64,000 bases of DNA. Origin: Actinomadura macrotermitis. GTDB taxonomy: Bacteria > Actinomycetota > Actinomycetes > Streptosporangiales > Streptosporangiaceae. The stretch is from assembly GCF_009604375.1 (NCBI RefSeq), contig NZ_WEGH01000003.1, forward strand, positions 434,001-498,000, read 5' to 3'. Under the pieces are notes generated by a model that was not told the DNA's origin, searched no databases, and saw only the letters and a list, made by a program, of their open reading frames with translations. Shown here piece by piece: positions 7,876 to 16,857 of the stretch; position 1 is the first letter of the stretch, and each line of letters opens with the position of its first letter. The position numbers and the translations under genes were made by a program.

Positions 7876-8682
7876 TCAGCGGGCGGCGGTGAACAGGTGG
7901 TTCATCGGCAGCCCGACGGTGTCGCGGGGCAGCGGCGGCCACGGCCAGCGGCCGTAGGACGCGCCGTCCTCGCCGGGGACCTTCAGGTCGGCGACCCGCC
8001 AGCCGCAGGCGGCCAGGACGTCCTCGGGCCGGTCGGTGCCCCACAGCCACGGGCAGCCGTCCTCGCGCAGGCGGCGCAGGCCGTCCTGGGTGAACTCGCT
8101 GACCATGGACTGGTGGCCGAGCAGGTCGCCCGCCAGGACGCTGCCCGGCGCCGACCGGAACGCCAGCCGCTCCAGCAGGCCGTGCGCGCCGGCCTCGGGG
8201 AGGTAGAACAGCAGGCCCTCGACGATCCACAGGGTGGGGACGGCCTGGTCCCAGCCCGCGGCGGCCAGCTCCTCCTCCCACGGGCCGGTGAGGTCGGTGC
8301 CGACGGGCCGCCGGTCGCAGCGGTGCCGGGCGTCCAGCTCGGCCAGGCGCTTCTCCTTCCATTCGACCAGGTCGGGCTGGTCCAGCTCGTACAGGACGGT
8401 CCCGTCCGGCCAGTCCAGCCGGGCCGAGCGGGTGTCCAGACCGGCTGCGACCAGGACGACCTGGGCGAGGCCGGCGTGCCGGGCGATCACGTCGTCCAGG
8501 TAGCGGGTACGGATCGCCAGGAACTCGGTCGTACCGGGATTGGCGTAGCGCTCGTACCGGGCGAACCCCTCCGGCCCGGCGAGATCGGCGGCGAGGGCGT
8601 CGGTGAACAGCCGGTCCTCGCGGCGGGTCTCCTCGGCGCGGGCGGCGGCCGTCCAGCGGGCGGTCGCGGAAACACCTTCCAT
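7876..8682 (-). CDS. SAM-dependent methyltransferase, leucine carboxyl methyltransferase-like family
   Basis: A 268-residue class I methyltransferase of the LCM/PPM1-like (TIGR00027-type) family common in actinobacteria. SAM-binding motif I is VVLVAAGLDTRSARL, followed by an acidic strand VLYELDQPDLV; further family stretches are TLWIVEGLLFYLP and a C-terminal MNHLF. It starts 13 bp after the thioesterase stop and is the last gene of the PKS-thioesterase operon, so it may methylate the polyketide product, perhaps on a carboxyl or hydroxyl group. That role is inferred from position only. Confidence 0.85.
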   Translation of the reverse strand: MEGVSATARWTAAARAEETRREDRLFTDALAADLAGPEGFARYERYANPGTTEFLAIRTRYLDDVIARHAGLAQVVLVAAGLDTRSARLDWPDGTVLYELDQPDLVEWKEKRLAELDARHRCDRRPVGTDLTGPWEEELAAAGWDQAVPTLWIVEGLLFYLPEAGAHGLLERLAFRSAPGSVLAGDLLGHQSMVSEFTQDGLRRLREDGCPWLWGTDRPEDVLAACGWRVADLKVPGEDGASYGRWPWPPLPRDTVGLPMNHLFTAAR

Positions 8683-8695
8683 GGCGCGGCTCCTT

Positions 8696-9127
8696 TCAGC
8701 GGCGGCCGGCGGTGACGGCGTCCATGAGACGCCGCATCGACTCGGGGATGCGGGCGGGGACCATGTGGCCGTTCTCGGCGCGGACGCAGGCGACGCGCTG
8801 CTCGCCGGTGGCGACCAGCTCCTCCCCTTCGGGGAGCCGCCGCCAGTACTCGAACGTCATGACCATCTGCGTCTGGCCGAGCTCGCCGAGGCCCATCCGG
8901 ACCACGACCTCGTCGAACAGGGTCAGCTCGCGCAGGTACTCGCACTGGCAGCTCACGGTGAGCAGCCGGACGCCGTCGCTGAACCCGGCGGCGACGTCGG
9001 GGGCGTAGTCGCGCATGCACATCTCGCGGGCGCGCCCCTGCCAGCGCACGTAGTTGACGTAGTTGACGTTGCCGAGCAGGTCGGTGTCCTCGATCCCGAC
9101 GACGTGCCGGTACTCGTAGCCCTTCAC
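8696..9127 (-). CDS. Enediyne-PKS-type hot-dog thioesterase (CalE7/SgcE10-like)
   Basis: A 143-residue hot-dog-fold acyl thioesterase. The N-terminal stretch GYEYRHVVGIEDTDLLGNVN and the following YVRWQGRAREM closely match the enediyne thioesterases CalE7, DynE7 and SgcE10, which release the polyene chain from the ACP of the partner PKS. The GTG at 9127 overlaps the PKS stop (GTGA), giving tight translational coupling and supporting an enzyme pair. In studied systems such a PKS plus thioesterase makes a linear polyene such as pentadecaheptaene. The product here is unknown. Confidence 0.9.
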   Translation of the reverse strand: MKGYEYRHVVGIEDTDLLGNVNYVNYVRWQGRAREMCMRDYAPDVAAGFSDGVRLLTVSCQCEYLRELTLFDEVVVRMGLGELGQTQMVMTFEYWRRLPEGEELVATGEQRVACVRAENGHMVPARIPESMRRLMDAVTAGRR

Positions 9128-12100
9128 GCGCCGCTCCGCCCGGTCAGCACGGCGAGGACGACGGGGTCGGCGACGCCGCGCAGCCCGGTCGCCAGCGTCG
9201 CCACCCGCAGGTCGCCGGTCGCGAGGACGATCCAGCCCTCCTCGCGCACCGAGTCGAGCGTGAACGCGGTCCCGGCGGGCAGCCCGGCCTTGACCGCCGA
9301 CTCGGCGGCGCCCCAGACGCGGGTCGCGGCGGTGTCGAGGTCCTCCTCGGCCTCGGCCGCGACCGCCTCGGCGAGGGCGAGGCCGTCGCCGCCGAGCAGG
9401 CCGTGCCAGGCGTCCCGGTCGCGGGAGGCGACGGCCTCCAGGTCGCAGCCGGGGGTGCCGGTGGCCAGGGTGATCCCGGCGCAGTGCGCGATCGACACCG
9501 CGCGGCCGTCGCCGGTCTCGGGCTTGCCGTCGGGACGGTGCGTCAGCCGCACGTCCCCGCCGAGCAGCCGCCGCGCGGCCAGCTCGGCGGCCTCGCGGCG
9601 GGTGGCGCCCGCGGGGTCGCTGTCCAGCAGGGCCTTGCCGGTCAGGCCGAACGCGACCAGGGCGTGCTCGACGTAGGGGCCGAGCAGGGCGGGCACCCAG
9701 CCGGCGGGCCGGGCGAACTTCTCGACGAGCCGGGTGCGGAAGCCCTCCCAGGTCTCGATCAGCTCGCCGTCCTCGTCGGTGACCTCCATGTCCCAGCACT
9801 CCTCCTCCACCCGGTAGCGGGCGTGCACGAACGCGGCGGTGGCGCCGGCGTTCGGGCCGGGGACGAGGCGCCGCACGCCCGCCGGGATGGCGAGGACGGT
9901 CGGTGCGCACAGCGCGAGCGGCTGCATGTAGGCGTCGCGCGCGGCGGGGTCGCCGAGCAGCAGCCGCGAAGGCAGGTACCGGCTGAACCAGGCGACGCGG
10001 GTGTCGGGCAGCAGCCGCGCAGTGACGTGCGTGGCGTCGGCGCGGCGGATGTCGCCCATGAGGCGGAACCGGGGGCCGTGGAACAGCATCGGCCCGTACA
10101 GCTCGGTCTGCGGGTCGATCGCCATGGGCGGCAGCGCGGCGTTCTCCTGCCTGACCAGCCCGCTGCCCTTCGGCGCGGCGGGCGCCTCGCAGGTGGCGCG
10201 GAAGTGCTCCACCTGGAAGTTGGTCGTGCTGCACCGCACGACCGCGCTGACGGTCGACGGCCCGGTGCGCAGCGCGGCGACGCGGACGGTCACCGGGGCG
10301 CCGTCGGCGACCGCGATGGCCCGCAGGAACTCCACGTCCGACAGCACCGGCGCGGTGTCGATCTCCAGCAGCGCCGCCGCGGCCTGCGCCATGATCTCCA
10401 TGCCGACGGTGCCGGGCAGCACCGCCTCGGTGCCGCCGCCGAACACGTGCTCGGCCAGGTAGGGGTCGCTCTCCCAGGTCACCTCGGAGTCGGCGACCAG
10501 CTCGATGCCGGGGTAGCCGACGCGCGGCCGCTCCAGGAACCGCAGCAGCGGCAGCTCGCCCGCGCCGAACGACACCGTCGGCATCTCGCCGAACCGGCCG
10601 GTGACGACGGCGACGACGGGCGCGTCCGGGTCGGCGACCAGCGCGCGCAGCATCGCCACGCCCTGGTCGGGGGTGATGGTGGTGACGCCGGCGCGGGCCA
10701 GGTTCTCCACCGACCCGAGCCGCTCGCCCATGCCGACGCCCGACCACAGCGACCACTCGACCGCGCGGAACCGGCAGTGCGGCAGCTCGGCGGCCAGGCG
10801 CTCGACCAGGTCGCTCTGCCACTCGTTGGCGACGGCGTAGTGGGCCTCGCCGCGCAGCCCGGCGCGGCCGGTCATGCTGCCGAAGGTGACGACGAGGCGC
10901 AGCCCGGCGGTGTCGACGGCGGCGAGGACGGCCTCCAGGCCGGCCACCTTCGGGTCGATCGTGCGGGCGTAGTCGTCGTCGGTGAGCTCCTCCAGCAGCT
11001 TCGGCACGTTGCCGCCCGCGCCGTGCAGGACGGCGGTGACGGGGCCGAGCTCTGCCTGCGCCTCGGCGACGGCCTCGGCGACGCGGGCGGCGTCGGTGAC
11101 GTCGGCGCGCAGGTACTTGGCGGTGACGCCCGCGTCCGCCATCCGCTTGAGGTTGGCGGTCAGCTCGGCGTCGCCGGCGGGGTCGGACCGGCCGAGCAGG
11201 ACGAGCCGGGCGCCGCTCTCGCGGGCCAGGTCCAGGGCGCACTCGGCGGAGATGCCCTTGCCGCCGCCGGTGACCAGCAGCACGTCGCCGGGGCCGAGCG
11301 GCAGGTCGGCCGCGACCGGCTCGACCCGGGCGAGGACGGGCTCGCGGCGGGTGCCGCCGTCCAGGACGACCTCGCGGAACCGGTCGGTGGCGGCGGCTTC
11401 CGCCACGATCGCGGCGGCGTCGGACACGTCGGCGGTCACCACGGTCGTGGCGACCCAGGGCGCCTCCAGGTGCAGGGTCTTGGCGAACCCGGCGGCGCCG
11501 GGCCCGTCCTGCACGAGGACGCAGCGGGTGACGTCCTTGTCGGCCAGGACGGCGGCGGCGCCCGCGCGCAGCGCCGCCAGCCGGTCCGGGCCGGACGGGA
11601 CGACCACCAGCACGCCGGTGCCGAGCGCCGCCTCCTCCAGCGCGGCGCGCAGCAGGCCTGCGGCGGGGTGCTCGCCGACGACCCGCCAGGCGCCCGCGGC
11701 GCGCGGCGCGACGCGGGCCGGGCGCGGTGTCTCGCGGCGGTCCACCGCGAACGCGTGCACCCACGGCGCCACGCCGGGCGGGACGATCCGGGCGGCGGCG
11801 GTCGCGGCGTCCTCGTCGCCGGCGTCGCCGGTCGCGACCAGCTCGGCGAGGGTGTCGGCGACCTGGCCGAGGGTGGCGGTGGCATAGCCGGTGGGCGCGG
11901 CGGGCTCGTTCAGCCGCAGCGTCCGCATGGCCTCGCCGACCAGCTCGCCGACGACGATGGAGCTGAGGTGCAGGTCGTCGAGGAACTTGCTGTCGGCCTG
12001 CACGGCCTCCAGCGGGAACTCGGCGCGGCGGGCGACCAGGGTGCGCAGGAGCAGCAGCGGGTCGTCGATGTCCTCGGGGGCCGTCTCGGCGGGCGCGGCG

Positions 12101-14880
12101 CCGGGGCGGGCGGCCTGCGCGTCGGCGCTCGCCAGCAGCGCGGCGTCGACGTCGGGGACGATCTCGCAGAAGTTGGCGATGAACACCGGGTCGGCGTCGG
12201 GGTCGAACGGGCGGATCAGCCGGTCGGCGAACAGCTCGTCGACGTCGACGCCCGCGCCCGCCGCGAAGGCCGCGCCGAGGGCGTTCAGCAGGCCGGCCAG
12301 GGTGTCCTCGTCGGTGCGGGTCGCGACGGCGGGGACGTCCACGATCTCGCGGGCGAGCTGGGTGAGGACCTGGCCGGGGCCGACCTCGATCAGCAGGTCG
12401 GCGCCCGCCGCGGCGGCCTCCAGCGCGCCGGCGAACCGGACCGGCGCGGTGATCTGCTCGCGCAGCAGCGCGCGCAGGTCGTCCGGGGTGCCGGCGACGG
12501 GCGCGCCGGTCACGGTGGAGAACACCTGGCGGCGCACCGGCGCGACCGGCTCGCCCGCCAGGTGCGCGGCGAACGCCTCGGCGGCGGGCGCGACCAGCGG
12601 CGAGTGGAAGGCGTGCGACACCGGGATGCGCACGGCCTGCAGCCCGGCGCGGGTGGCGGCGCCGATGACGCGCAGCAGGTCGGCGGCGCGGCCCGACACC
12701 ACGGTCTGGCGGGGGCCGTTGTGGCCCGCGACGACGACGCCGCCGGCGTCCCCGGCCAGCAGCTCCTCGACGGTCGCGACGTCGGCGGCGATGCTCGCCA
12801 TCTCGCCGTCGCCGTCGGCCAGCTCGCTCATGGTGCGGCCGCGCGCGCCGGTGACGCGCAGCAGCGCGGCCTCGTCGAACGCCTCCGCCCAGTGCAGCGC
12901 GGTGATCTCGCCGAGGCTGTGCCCGACGGCGGCCTGCGCCTCCACGCCGAGCGCGGCCAGCAGCCGCAGCCCGGCGGCCGAGGCGGTCGCGATGCGCGGC
13001 TGGGCGACGGCGGTCTCGACCTGGTCGCCGCCGGCCGGCAGCGCGGCGAGCTCGTACAGCTCCTCGACGGTCTCGAAGCGGCGGCGGAGCGCGCCGCCGT
13101 CGGAGCGGGTGCCCGAGCCCTGGCCCGGGAACAGGTAGACGATGCGCGGCAGCCCGGCGGGGCCGCCGACGAACACCCCGGCGGCCGGGTCCAGGTGCCG
13201 CTCGGCGCCCGCCTCGGCGATCTCGGCGACCTGGCCGAGCGCGGCGGCCAGCCCGGCCGGCGAGTTCGCGACGACGGCGGCGCGCCAGGCGCGGCGCCGC
13301 AGCCGGCCGGCGAGGTGGGCGGCGAGGTCGGGCAGCTCGGACCGGGCGGCGGCCGCGGCGATCGGCGCGAGGGCGCTCGCGCGCTCGGCGAGCGCGGCGG
13401 GCGAGTCGGCGTCCAGGCAGAACAGCTCGGCGTCCTGCACCGAGTTGAGGACGGCGCGGGTGCGGTTGTCGACCCGGATGCGGCGGCCCGCGCGGGGCGC
13501 CTCGACGACCACGTGGGTGTTGATGCCGCCGAAGCCCATCGCGCTGACGCCGGCGCGCAGCGGCGCGCCCTCGGGCCACGCCTCGCCCTTGCGCAGCACG
13601 CGCAGCGCGGGGGCGCCCTCGCCGAGCAGCGGGTGCGGGCGCTCGCAGCCGGTCGTCGGCGGGAGCACGCCCGCGCCGACCGCCTTCACGCTCTTGATCA
13701 GCCCGGCGACGCCCGCGGCGGCCTTGGTGTGCCCGATGTTGGCCTTGATCGAGCCGATCGCGGCGGGCGGCGCCGCCGGGTCGGCGGCGCGCCGCGCCTC
13801 GATGATCGTCTCCAGCTCGGCGGCGTCGCCGACGGCGGTGCCGGTGCCGTGGCCCTCGAAGTAGGCGACCTCGGCCGGGCCGAAGCCGGCCCGGCGGTAG
13901 GCGCGGTCCAGGGCCAGGCGCTGGCCGTCGGTCTCGGGGCGGGTGATGCCGCCCGCGCCGTCGGAGGACACGCCCCAGCCGTCGATGAACCCGTGCACCC
14001 GGTGGCCGCGCGCGACGGCGTCCTCGGCGCGCATCAGCACCACCATGCCGCAGCCCTCGCCGGGCCAGAAGCCGGCCGAGCGCTGGTCGTAGACGCGCAT
14101 CTCGTCGATGGCGAGCGCGCCCGCCCGGGAGAAGCCGATCAGCTCGGTGGCGTCGACGCTGATGTCCACGCCGCCCGCGACGGCCAGGTCCATGTCGCCG
14201 CTCAGCAGGGCGTTGCAGGCGGTGATGACCGACAGCAGCGACGACGCGCACGCGCCGTCCACCACGTAGCCGCCGCCGTTGAAGTCGAAGTGGTTGCAGA
14301 TGCGGCCGGCGATGGTGTTGGACAGGCCGCCCGCCAGCGAGTCGCCGTCGGGGACCGGGAACGGCGCCTTGTAGGAGTGCTCCAGCTCGGCGAGGACGGT
14401 CGCGAGCCGGTCGGCGGCGATGTCGCCCTCCAGCGCGGCGGCGACGACGCGGCGCACGTAGGGCCAGCGCAGCCGCATCTGCGCGGCGCGGATGCCCTCG
14501 CCGGTCAGGGAGTTGCCGACGACGACGCCGGTCGCCTCGCCGGGGGCGCCGCGGCCCTCGGGGAACCCGGCGTCGGCGAGGGCCTCGGCGGCCACGTCCA
14601 GCGCGAGCCAGTGCGTGAGGTCGGCGTTGCGGAAGGTGGACCCGGCGACCTTGAAGCGGACCCGGTCGAACTCCCAGTCGCGCAGCAGCGCGGCCTCGGT
14701 GATGTAGATGTGGTCGGGCGAGGAGCGGTCGGCGTTGTAGTAGTCCGCCAGCCGGATCCGCTGGTCCGGGATGCGGCGGAAGGACCGGCGTCCGGCCAGG
14801 ACGTTGTCCCACAGTTCGTCGGGGTCGGCGGCGTCGGGGAACCGGCACGCCATTCCGACGATCGCAATACGAGAATCCAT
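9124..14880 (-). CDS. Enediyne-family iterative type I PKS (KS-AT-ACP-KR-DH-PPTase)
   Basis: A 1918-residue iterative synthase with the domain order and length of enediyne PKSs (SgcE, CalE8). KS: Cys211 in DGACASS, His344 in EGHGTGT, His384 in NIGHTKAAAG. AT: FPGQGSG near 584 and Ser655 in GHSLGE. ACP: Ser974 in DLHLSSI. KR: GGGKGI near 1205 with Ser1335 and Tyr1348. DH: His1478 in DPYLAEH. The C-terminal phosphopantetheinyl transferase domain (from about 1740) has WGAAESAVKAG. The Cys211 and Ser974 positions agree with those I recall for SgcE. The ATG at 14880 has a GGGGG ribosome site; an ATG two codons earlier is an alternative. Operon with thioesterase and methyltransferase; the usual enediyne partners E3, E4 and E5 are absent nearby. 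Confidence 0.94.
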   Translation of the reverse strand: MDSRIAIVGMACRFPDAADPDELWDNVLAGRRSFRRIPDQRIRLADYYNADRSSPDHIYITEAALLRDWEFDRVRFKVAGSTFRNADLTHWLALDVAAEALADAGFPEGRGAPGEATGVVVGNSLTGEGIRAAQMRLRWPYVRRVVAAALEGDIAADRLATVLAELEHSYKAPFPVPDGDSLAGGLSNTIAGRICNHFDFNGGGYVVDGACASSLLSVITACNALLSGDMDLAVAGGVDISVDATELIGFSRAGALAIDEMRVYDQRSAGFWPGEGCGMVVLMRAEDAVARGHRVHGFIDGWGVSSDGAGGITRPETDGQRLALDRAYRRAGFGPAEVAYFEGHGTGTAVGDAAELETIIEARRAADPAAPPAAIGSIKANIGHTKAAAGVAGLIKSVKAVGAGVLPPTTGCERPHPLLGEGAPALRVLRKGEAWPEGAPLRAGVSAMGFGGINTHVVVEAPRAGRRIRVDNRTRAVLNSVQDAELFCLDADSPAALAERASALAPIAAAAARSELPDLAAHLAGRLRRRAWRAAVVANSPAGLAAALGQVAEIAEAGAERHLDPAAGVFVGGPAGLPRIVYLFPGQGSGTRSDGGALRRRFETVEELYELAALPAGGDQVETAVAQPRIATASAAGLRLLAALGVEAQAAVGHSLGEITALHWAEAFDEAALLRVTGARGRTMSELADGDGEMASIAADVATVEELLAGDAGGVVVAGHNGPRQTVVSGRAADLLRVIGAATRAGLQAVRIPVSHAFHSPLVAPAAEAFAAHLAGEPVAPVRRQVFSTVTGAPVAGTPDDLRALLREQITAPVRFAGALEAAAAGADLLIEVGPGQVLTQLAREIVDVPAVATRTDEDTLAGLLNALGAAFAAGAGVDVDELFADRLIRPFDPDADPVFIANFCEIVPDVDAALLASADAQAARPGAAPAETAPEDIDDPLLLLRTLVARRAEFPLEAVQADSKFLDDLHLSSIVVGELVGEAMRTLRLNEPAAPTGYATATLGQVADTLAELVATGDAGDEDAATAAARIVPPGVAPWVHAFAVDRRETPRPARVAPRAAGAWRVVGEHPAAGLLRAALEEAALGTGVLVVVPSGPDRLAALRAGAAAVLADKDVTRCVLVQDGPGAAGFAKTLHLEAPWVATTVVTADVSDAAAIVAEAAATDRFREVVLDGGTRREPVLARVEPVAADLPLGPGDVLLVTGGGKGISAECALDLARESGARLVLLGRSDPAGDAELTANLKRMADAGVTAKYLRADVTDAARVAEAVAEAQAELGPVTAVLHGAGGNVPKLLEELTDDDYARTIDPKVAGLEAVLAAVDTAGLRLVVTFGSMTGRAGLRGEAHYAVANEWQSDLVERLAAELPHCRFRAVEWSLWSGVGMGERLGSVENLARAGVTTITPDQGVAMLRALVADPDAPVVAVVTGRFGEMPTVSFGAGELPLLRFLERPRVGYPGIELVADSEVTWESDPYLAEHVFGGGTEAVLPGTVGMEIMAQAAAALLEIDTAPVLSDVEFLRAIAVADGAPVTVRVAALRTGPSTVSAVVRCSTTNFQVEHFRATCEAPAAPKGSGLVRQENAALPPMAIDPQTELYGPMLFHGPRFRLMGDIRRADATHVTARLLPDTRVAWFSRYLPSRLLLGDPAARDAYMQPLALCAPTVLAIPAGVRRLVPGPNAGATAAFVHARYRVEEECWDMEVTDEDGELIETWEGFRTRLVEKFARPAGWVPALLGPYVEHALVAFGLTGKALLDSDPAGATRREAAELAARRLLGGDVRLTHRPDGKPETGDGRAVSIAHCAGITLATGTPGCDLEAVASRDRDAWHGLLGGDGLALAEAVAAEAEEDLDTAATRVWGAAESAVKAGLPAGTAFTLDSVREEGWIVLATGDLRVATLATGLRGVADPVVLAVLTGRSGA

Positions 14881-15370
14881 GTGCATCCCCCATAAGGCGC
14901 GGGCGGGCACCTCGCGCGGCCCGGAATCCGGGCATGGCAAATAGACACGTCCATCTGTAAGGTGAAAAGGAGCGCGCGAGGCGGGATCGACCATTCCGGG
15001 AGCGGTGGACGGCGGCGTCGCCGAGCCCGTCCCCCTCAAGATCAACCTAAGTTACTCGACTGTAAGCAGGCGGGTGATCAGCCGTCAAGCGGCCCGGCAC
15101 TCAAGAAGTGAGTACTTTTTCCGGCCCTTCTGCGCCCTTATCGGAACGCTCATCCCCGCCACTGCCGCCCTGCGCCCGGACGCGCCGTCCGGCCCGCCGC
15201 GTCCCCCGATGCCCGATTGGCATCATCGGCCGTGCGTCACCTTTCGAATGCGCTGAGAGAGAAGAACAGCCGAGCGTCATAACGCGCATGCCGGCGGTAG
15301 CCGATGGAGCCGTCGGCCATTACCTCGCGGGTAGCCGGAAAACGTCCGAATGAAAATCCGAATTACCGCG
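14881..15370. other. Intergenic region upstream of the PKS operon
   Basis: About 490 bp without a convincing gene; short open frames here lack ribosome sites and family-like sequence. It is less GC-rich than its surroundings and must hold the PKS promoter. Visible elements are ACTCA-N5-TGAGT at 15100-15114 and the AT-richer stretch AACCTAAGTTACTCGACTG around 15045-15063. No clear regulator site could be assigned. Confidence 0.5.
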
Positions 15371-16198
15371 TCACGGCAGCGGCAGGATCCGGCGCGGCCC
15401 GGCCGGGGCCTCGCCGCGCCGGCGCCACTCGCGCGGGTAGCCGACCGAGACCTCCTCGAAGCGGACGCCGTCGCTCCACATCGTCCGGGGGATGTGCAGG
15501 TGCCCGTAGACCACCGCCGCCGCGTTGAAGCGGACGTGCCAGTCCGCGGTGCGCTCGCTGCCGCACCACTGCGCGAACTCGGGGTACCAGAGGATCTCGG
15601 TGGGCTCGCGGGTCAGCGGGAAGTGGTTGACCAGGACGGTCCGGGTGCCCGGCGCGAGATCGGCCATGCGCCGCTCGGTGTAGGCGATCCGGGCGTCGCA
15701 CCAGGCGTCGCGCGTCGGATACGGGTCCGGGTGCAGCAGCATCTCGTCGCTGCACACCACGCCCGCCTCGTAGGCTATCCTCAGCGCCTCCTCCTTGGTG
15801 GCGGCGCCCGCCGGCCGGAACGTGTAGTCGTAGAGCACGAACAGCGGCGCGATCGTCAGCGGCCCGCCCTCCCCCACCCACACCGGGTACGGGTCCTCGG
15901 GCGTCACCACCCCGTGCTCCCGGCACATCGCGACCAGCCGCCGGTACCGGCTCTCGCCCCGCAGCTGGACCGGGTCGCCCTTCGGCGTCCACAGCTCGTG
16001 GTTGCCGGGCACCCAGATCACCTTGGCGTACCGCCCGGCCAGGGTGCGCAGCGCCCACTCCACGTCGGCGAACCGCTCGGCGACGTCGCCGGCGACGACG
16101 AGCCAGTCGCTCCCCGACCGCGGCCGCAGCCCCTCGACGAACGCCCGGTTGTCGCTGTGTCCCACGTGCAGATCGCTGATCGCGTAGAGGTCTCCCAC
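15371..16198 (-). CDS. Calcineurin-like metallophosphoesterase, PptH (Rv2795c)-like
   Basis: A 275-residue metallophosphoesterase with the full motif set: DLHVGH (Asp9, His11), GDVAER (Asp38), GNHELW (66-67), VNHFP and YGHLHIPR. The wording, including KVIWVPGNHELW, LLYDYTF-like and VSVGYPREW, resembles mycobacterial PptH (Rv2795c), which removes 4'-phosphopantetheine from carrier proteins and lies next to pptT. It is shorter at the C-terminus than I recall for PptH. The GTG at 16198 places the first metal motif at the N-terminus. It lies upstream of, and on the same strand as, a PKS with its own PPTase domain, which suggests a role in carrier-protein turnover. Phosphoesterase is sure; PptH activity is inferred. 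Confidence 0.82.
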   Translation of the reverse strand: MGDLYAISDLHVGHSDNRAFVEGLRPRSGSDWLVVAGDVAERFADVEWALRTLAGRYAKVIWVPGNHELWTPKGDPVQLRGESRYRRLVAMCREHGVVTPEDPYPVWVGEGGPLTIAPLFVLYDYTFRPAGAATKEEALRIAYEAGVVCSDEMLLHPDPYPTRDAWCDARIAYTERRMADLAPGTRTVLVNHFPLTREPTEILWYPEFAQWCGSERTADWHVRFNAAAVVYGHLHIPRTMWSDGVRFEEVSVGYPREWRRRGEAPAGPRRILPLP

Positions 16199-16322
16199 AC
16201 TGCGGATCCTAGACAGCGATCGCTGGAGCGTTGCGCGCGCGCAAGTGCCCATGACTTCGCCCGCCCGGTGCGCCAGAGTGCGAACGATGCGAGCCCGTCT
16301 CCCTACGGACCCCCTTGAGCGG

Positions 16323-16775
16323 ATGACCGAACACCTGCGCGAAGCCGCCGCCTGCCGGACCCCGCCCCGGTTCTCCGGCCCCCTGCTGGGCGAGGTCGAC
16401 CTCGCCGCCACCCCCGCCGCCGTGCGGGTGGCCCGCTCCTACATCCGTGCCCTGGTCGCCGAGCGCCACCCCGGCGCCGCCCTCGACGACCTCACCCTGG
16501 TGACGAGCGAGGTCGTCACCAACGCCATCGTGCACGCCCGCCCCTGCCCGGGCGGGACGATCCTGCTCACCGTCGCCCACTCCGGCGGCCGCCTCCACGT
16601 GGAGGTCACCGACGGCGGTCCCGGCGACACCGGGCCCCCGCCGCTGCCGGCCGACCTGCCCGACCTGGGCGGCCGGGGCCTGCACCTGGTCGAGGCGCTC
16701 ACCACCGCCCACGGCACCCGCCGCAACCCCGACGGCACCGCGACCTCCTGGTTCGAACTGCACCTCGGCGCCTGA
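16323..16775 (+). CDS. RsbW/SpoIIAB-like ATP-binding regulatory protein
   Basis: A small stand-alone GHKL ATPase (150 residues from the ATG at 16323; 162 from the ATG at 16287, neither with a good ribosome site). The N-box is TSEVVTNAIVHARP, the G1 box VEVTDGGPG and the G2 box LGGRGLHLVEALT. Such proteins are anti-sigma factors/serine kinases or orphan actinobacterial regulators. No sigma or anti-anti-sigma gene is adjacent, so its partner is unknown. It is divergent from the PptH-like gene. Confidence 0.85.
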   Translation: MTEHLREAAACRTPPRFSGPLLGEVDLAATPAAVRVARSYIRALVAERHPGAALDDLTLVTSEVVTNAIVHARPCPGGTILLTVAHSGGRLHVEVTDGGPGDTGPPPLPADLPDLGGRGLHLVEALTTAHGTRRNPDGTATSWFELHLGA

Positions 16776-16857
16776 CCGGCCCGCGGACGACGTGAGGGCC
16801 GGCGCGGACATCGCCGCGCCGACCCTGGTGCTACTGCGCCGCCCTGCCGGGCAGGCT

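Noticed and set aside
9403..14895. Plus-strand open frame of 1830 codons opposite the PKS
   Set aside because: Antisense shadow of high-GC coding DNA; low-complexity Ala/Gly/Arg translation with no domain, while the minus strand has a perfect PKS.
8696..14935. Minus-strand open frame of 2079 codons through the thioesterase and PKS
   Set aside because: Only its last 143 codons (the thioesterase) are real; the rest is an Arg/Pro-rich shifted frame of the PKS gene.
15085..15107. SARP-type heptamer direct repeats (TCAAGCG and TCAAGAA) before the PKS
   Set aside because: Spacing of 16 bp does not match the usual 11 or 22 bp of SARP sites and only two imperfect copies exist.
15005..15353. Small plus-strand frames of 81-83 codons in the PKS upstream region
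   Set aside because: No ribosome site, no protein-like composition, mutually overlapping frames.
7339..16198. Complete enediyne biosynthetic gene cluster
   Set aside because: No E3, E4, E5, epoxide, sugar, apoprotein or self-resistance genes are present; only the PKS, thioesterase and a methyltransferase.
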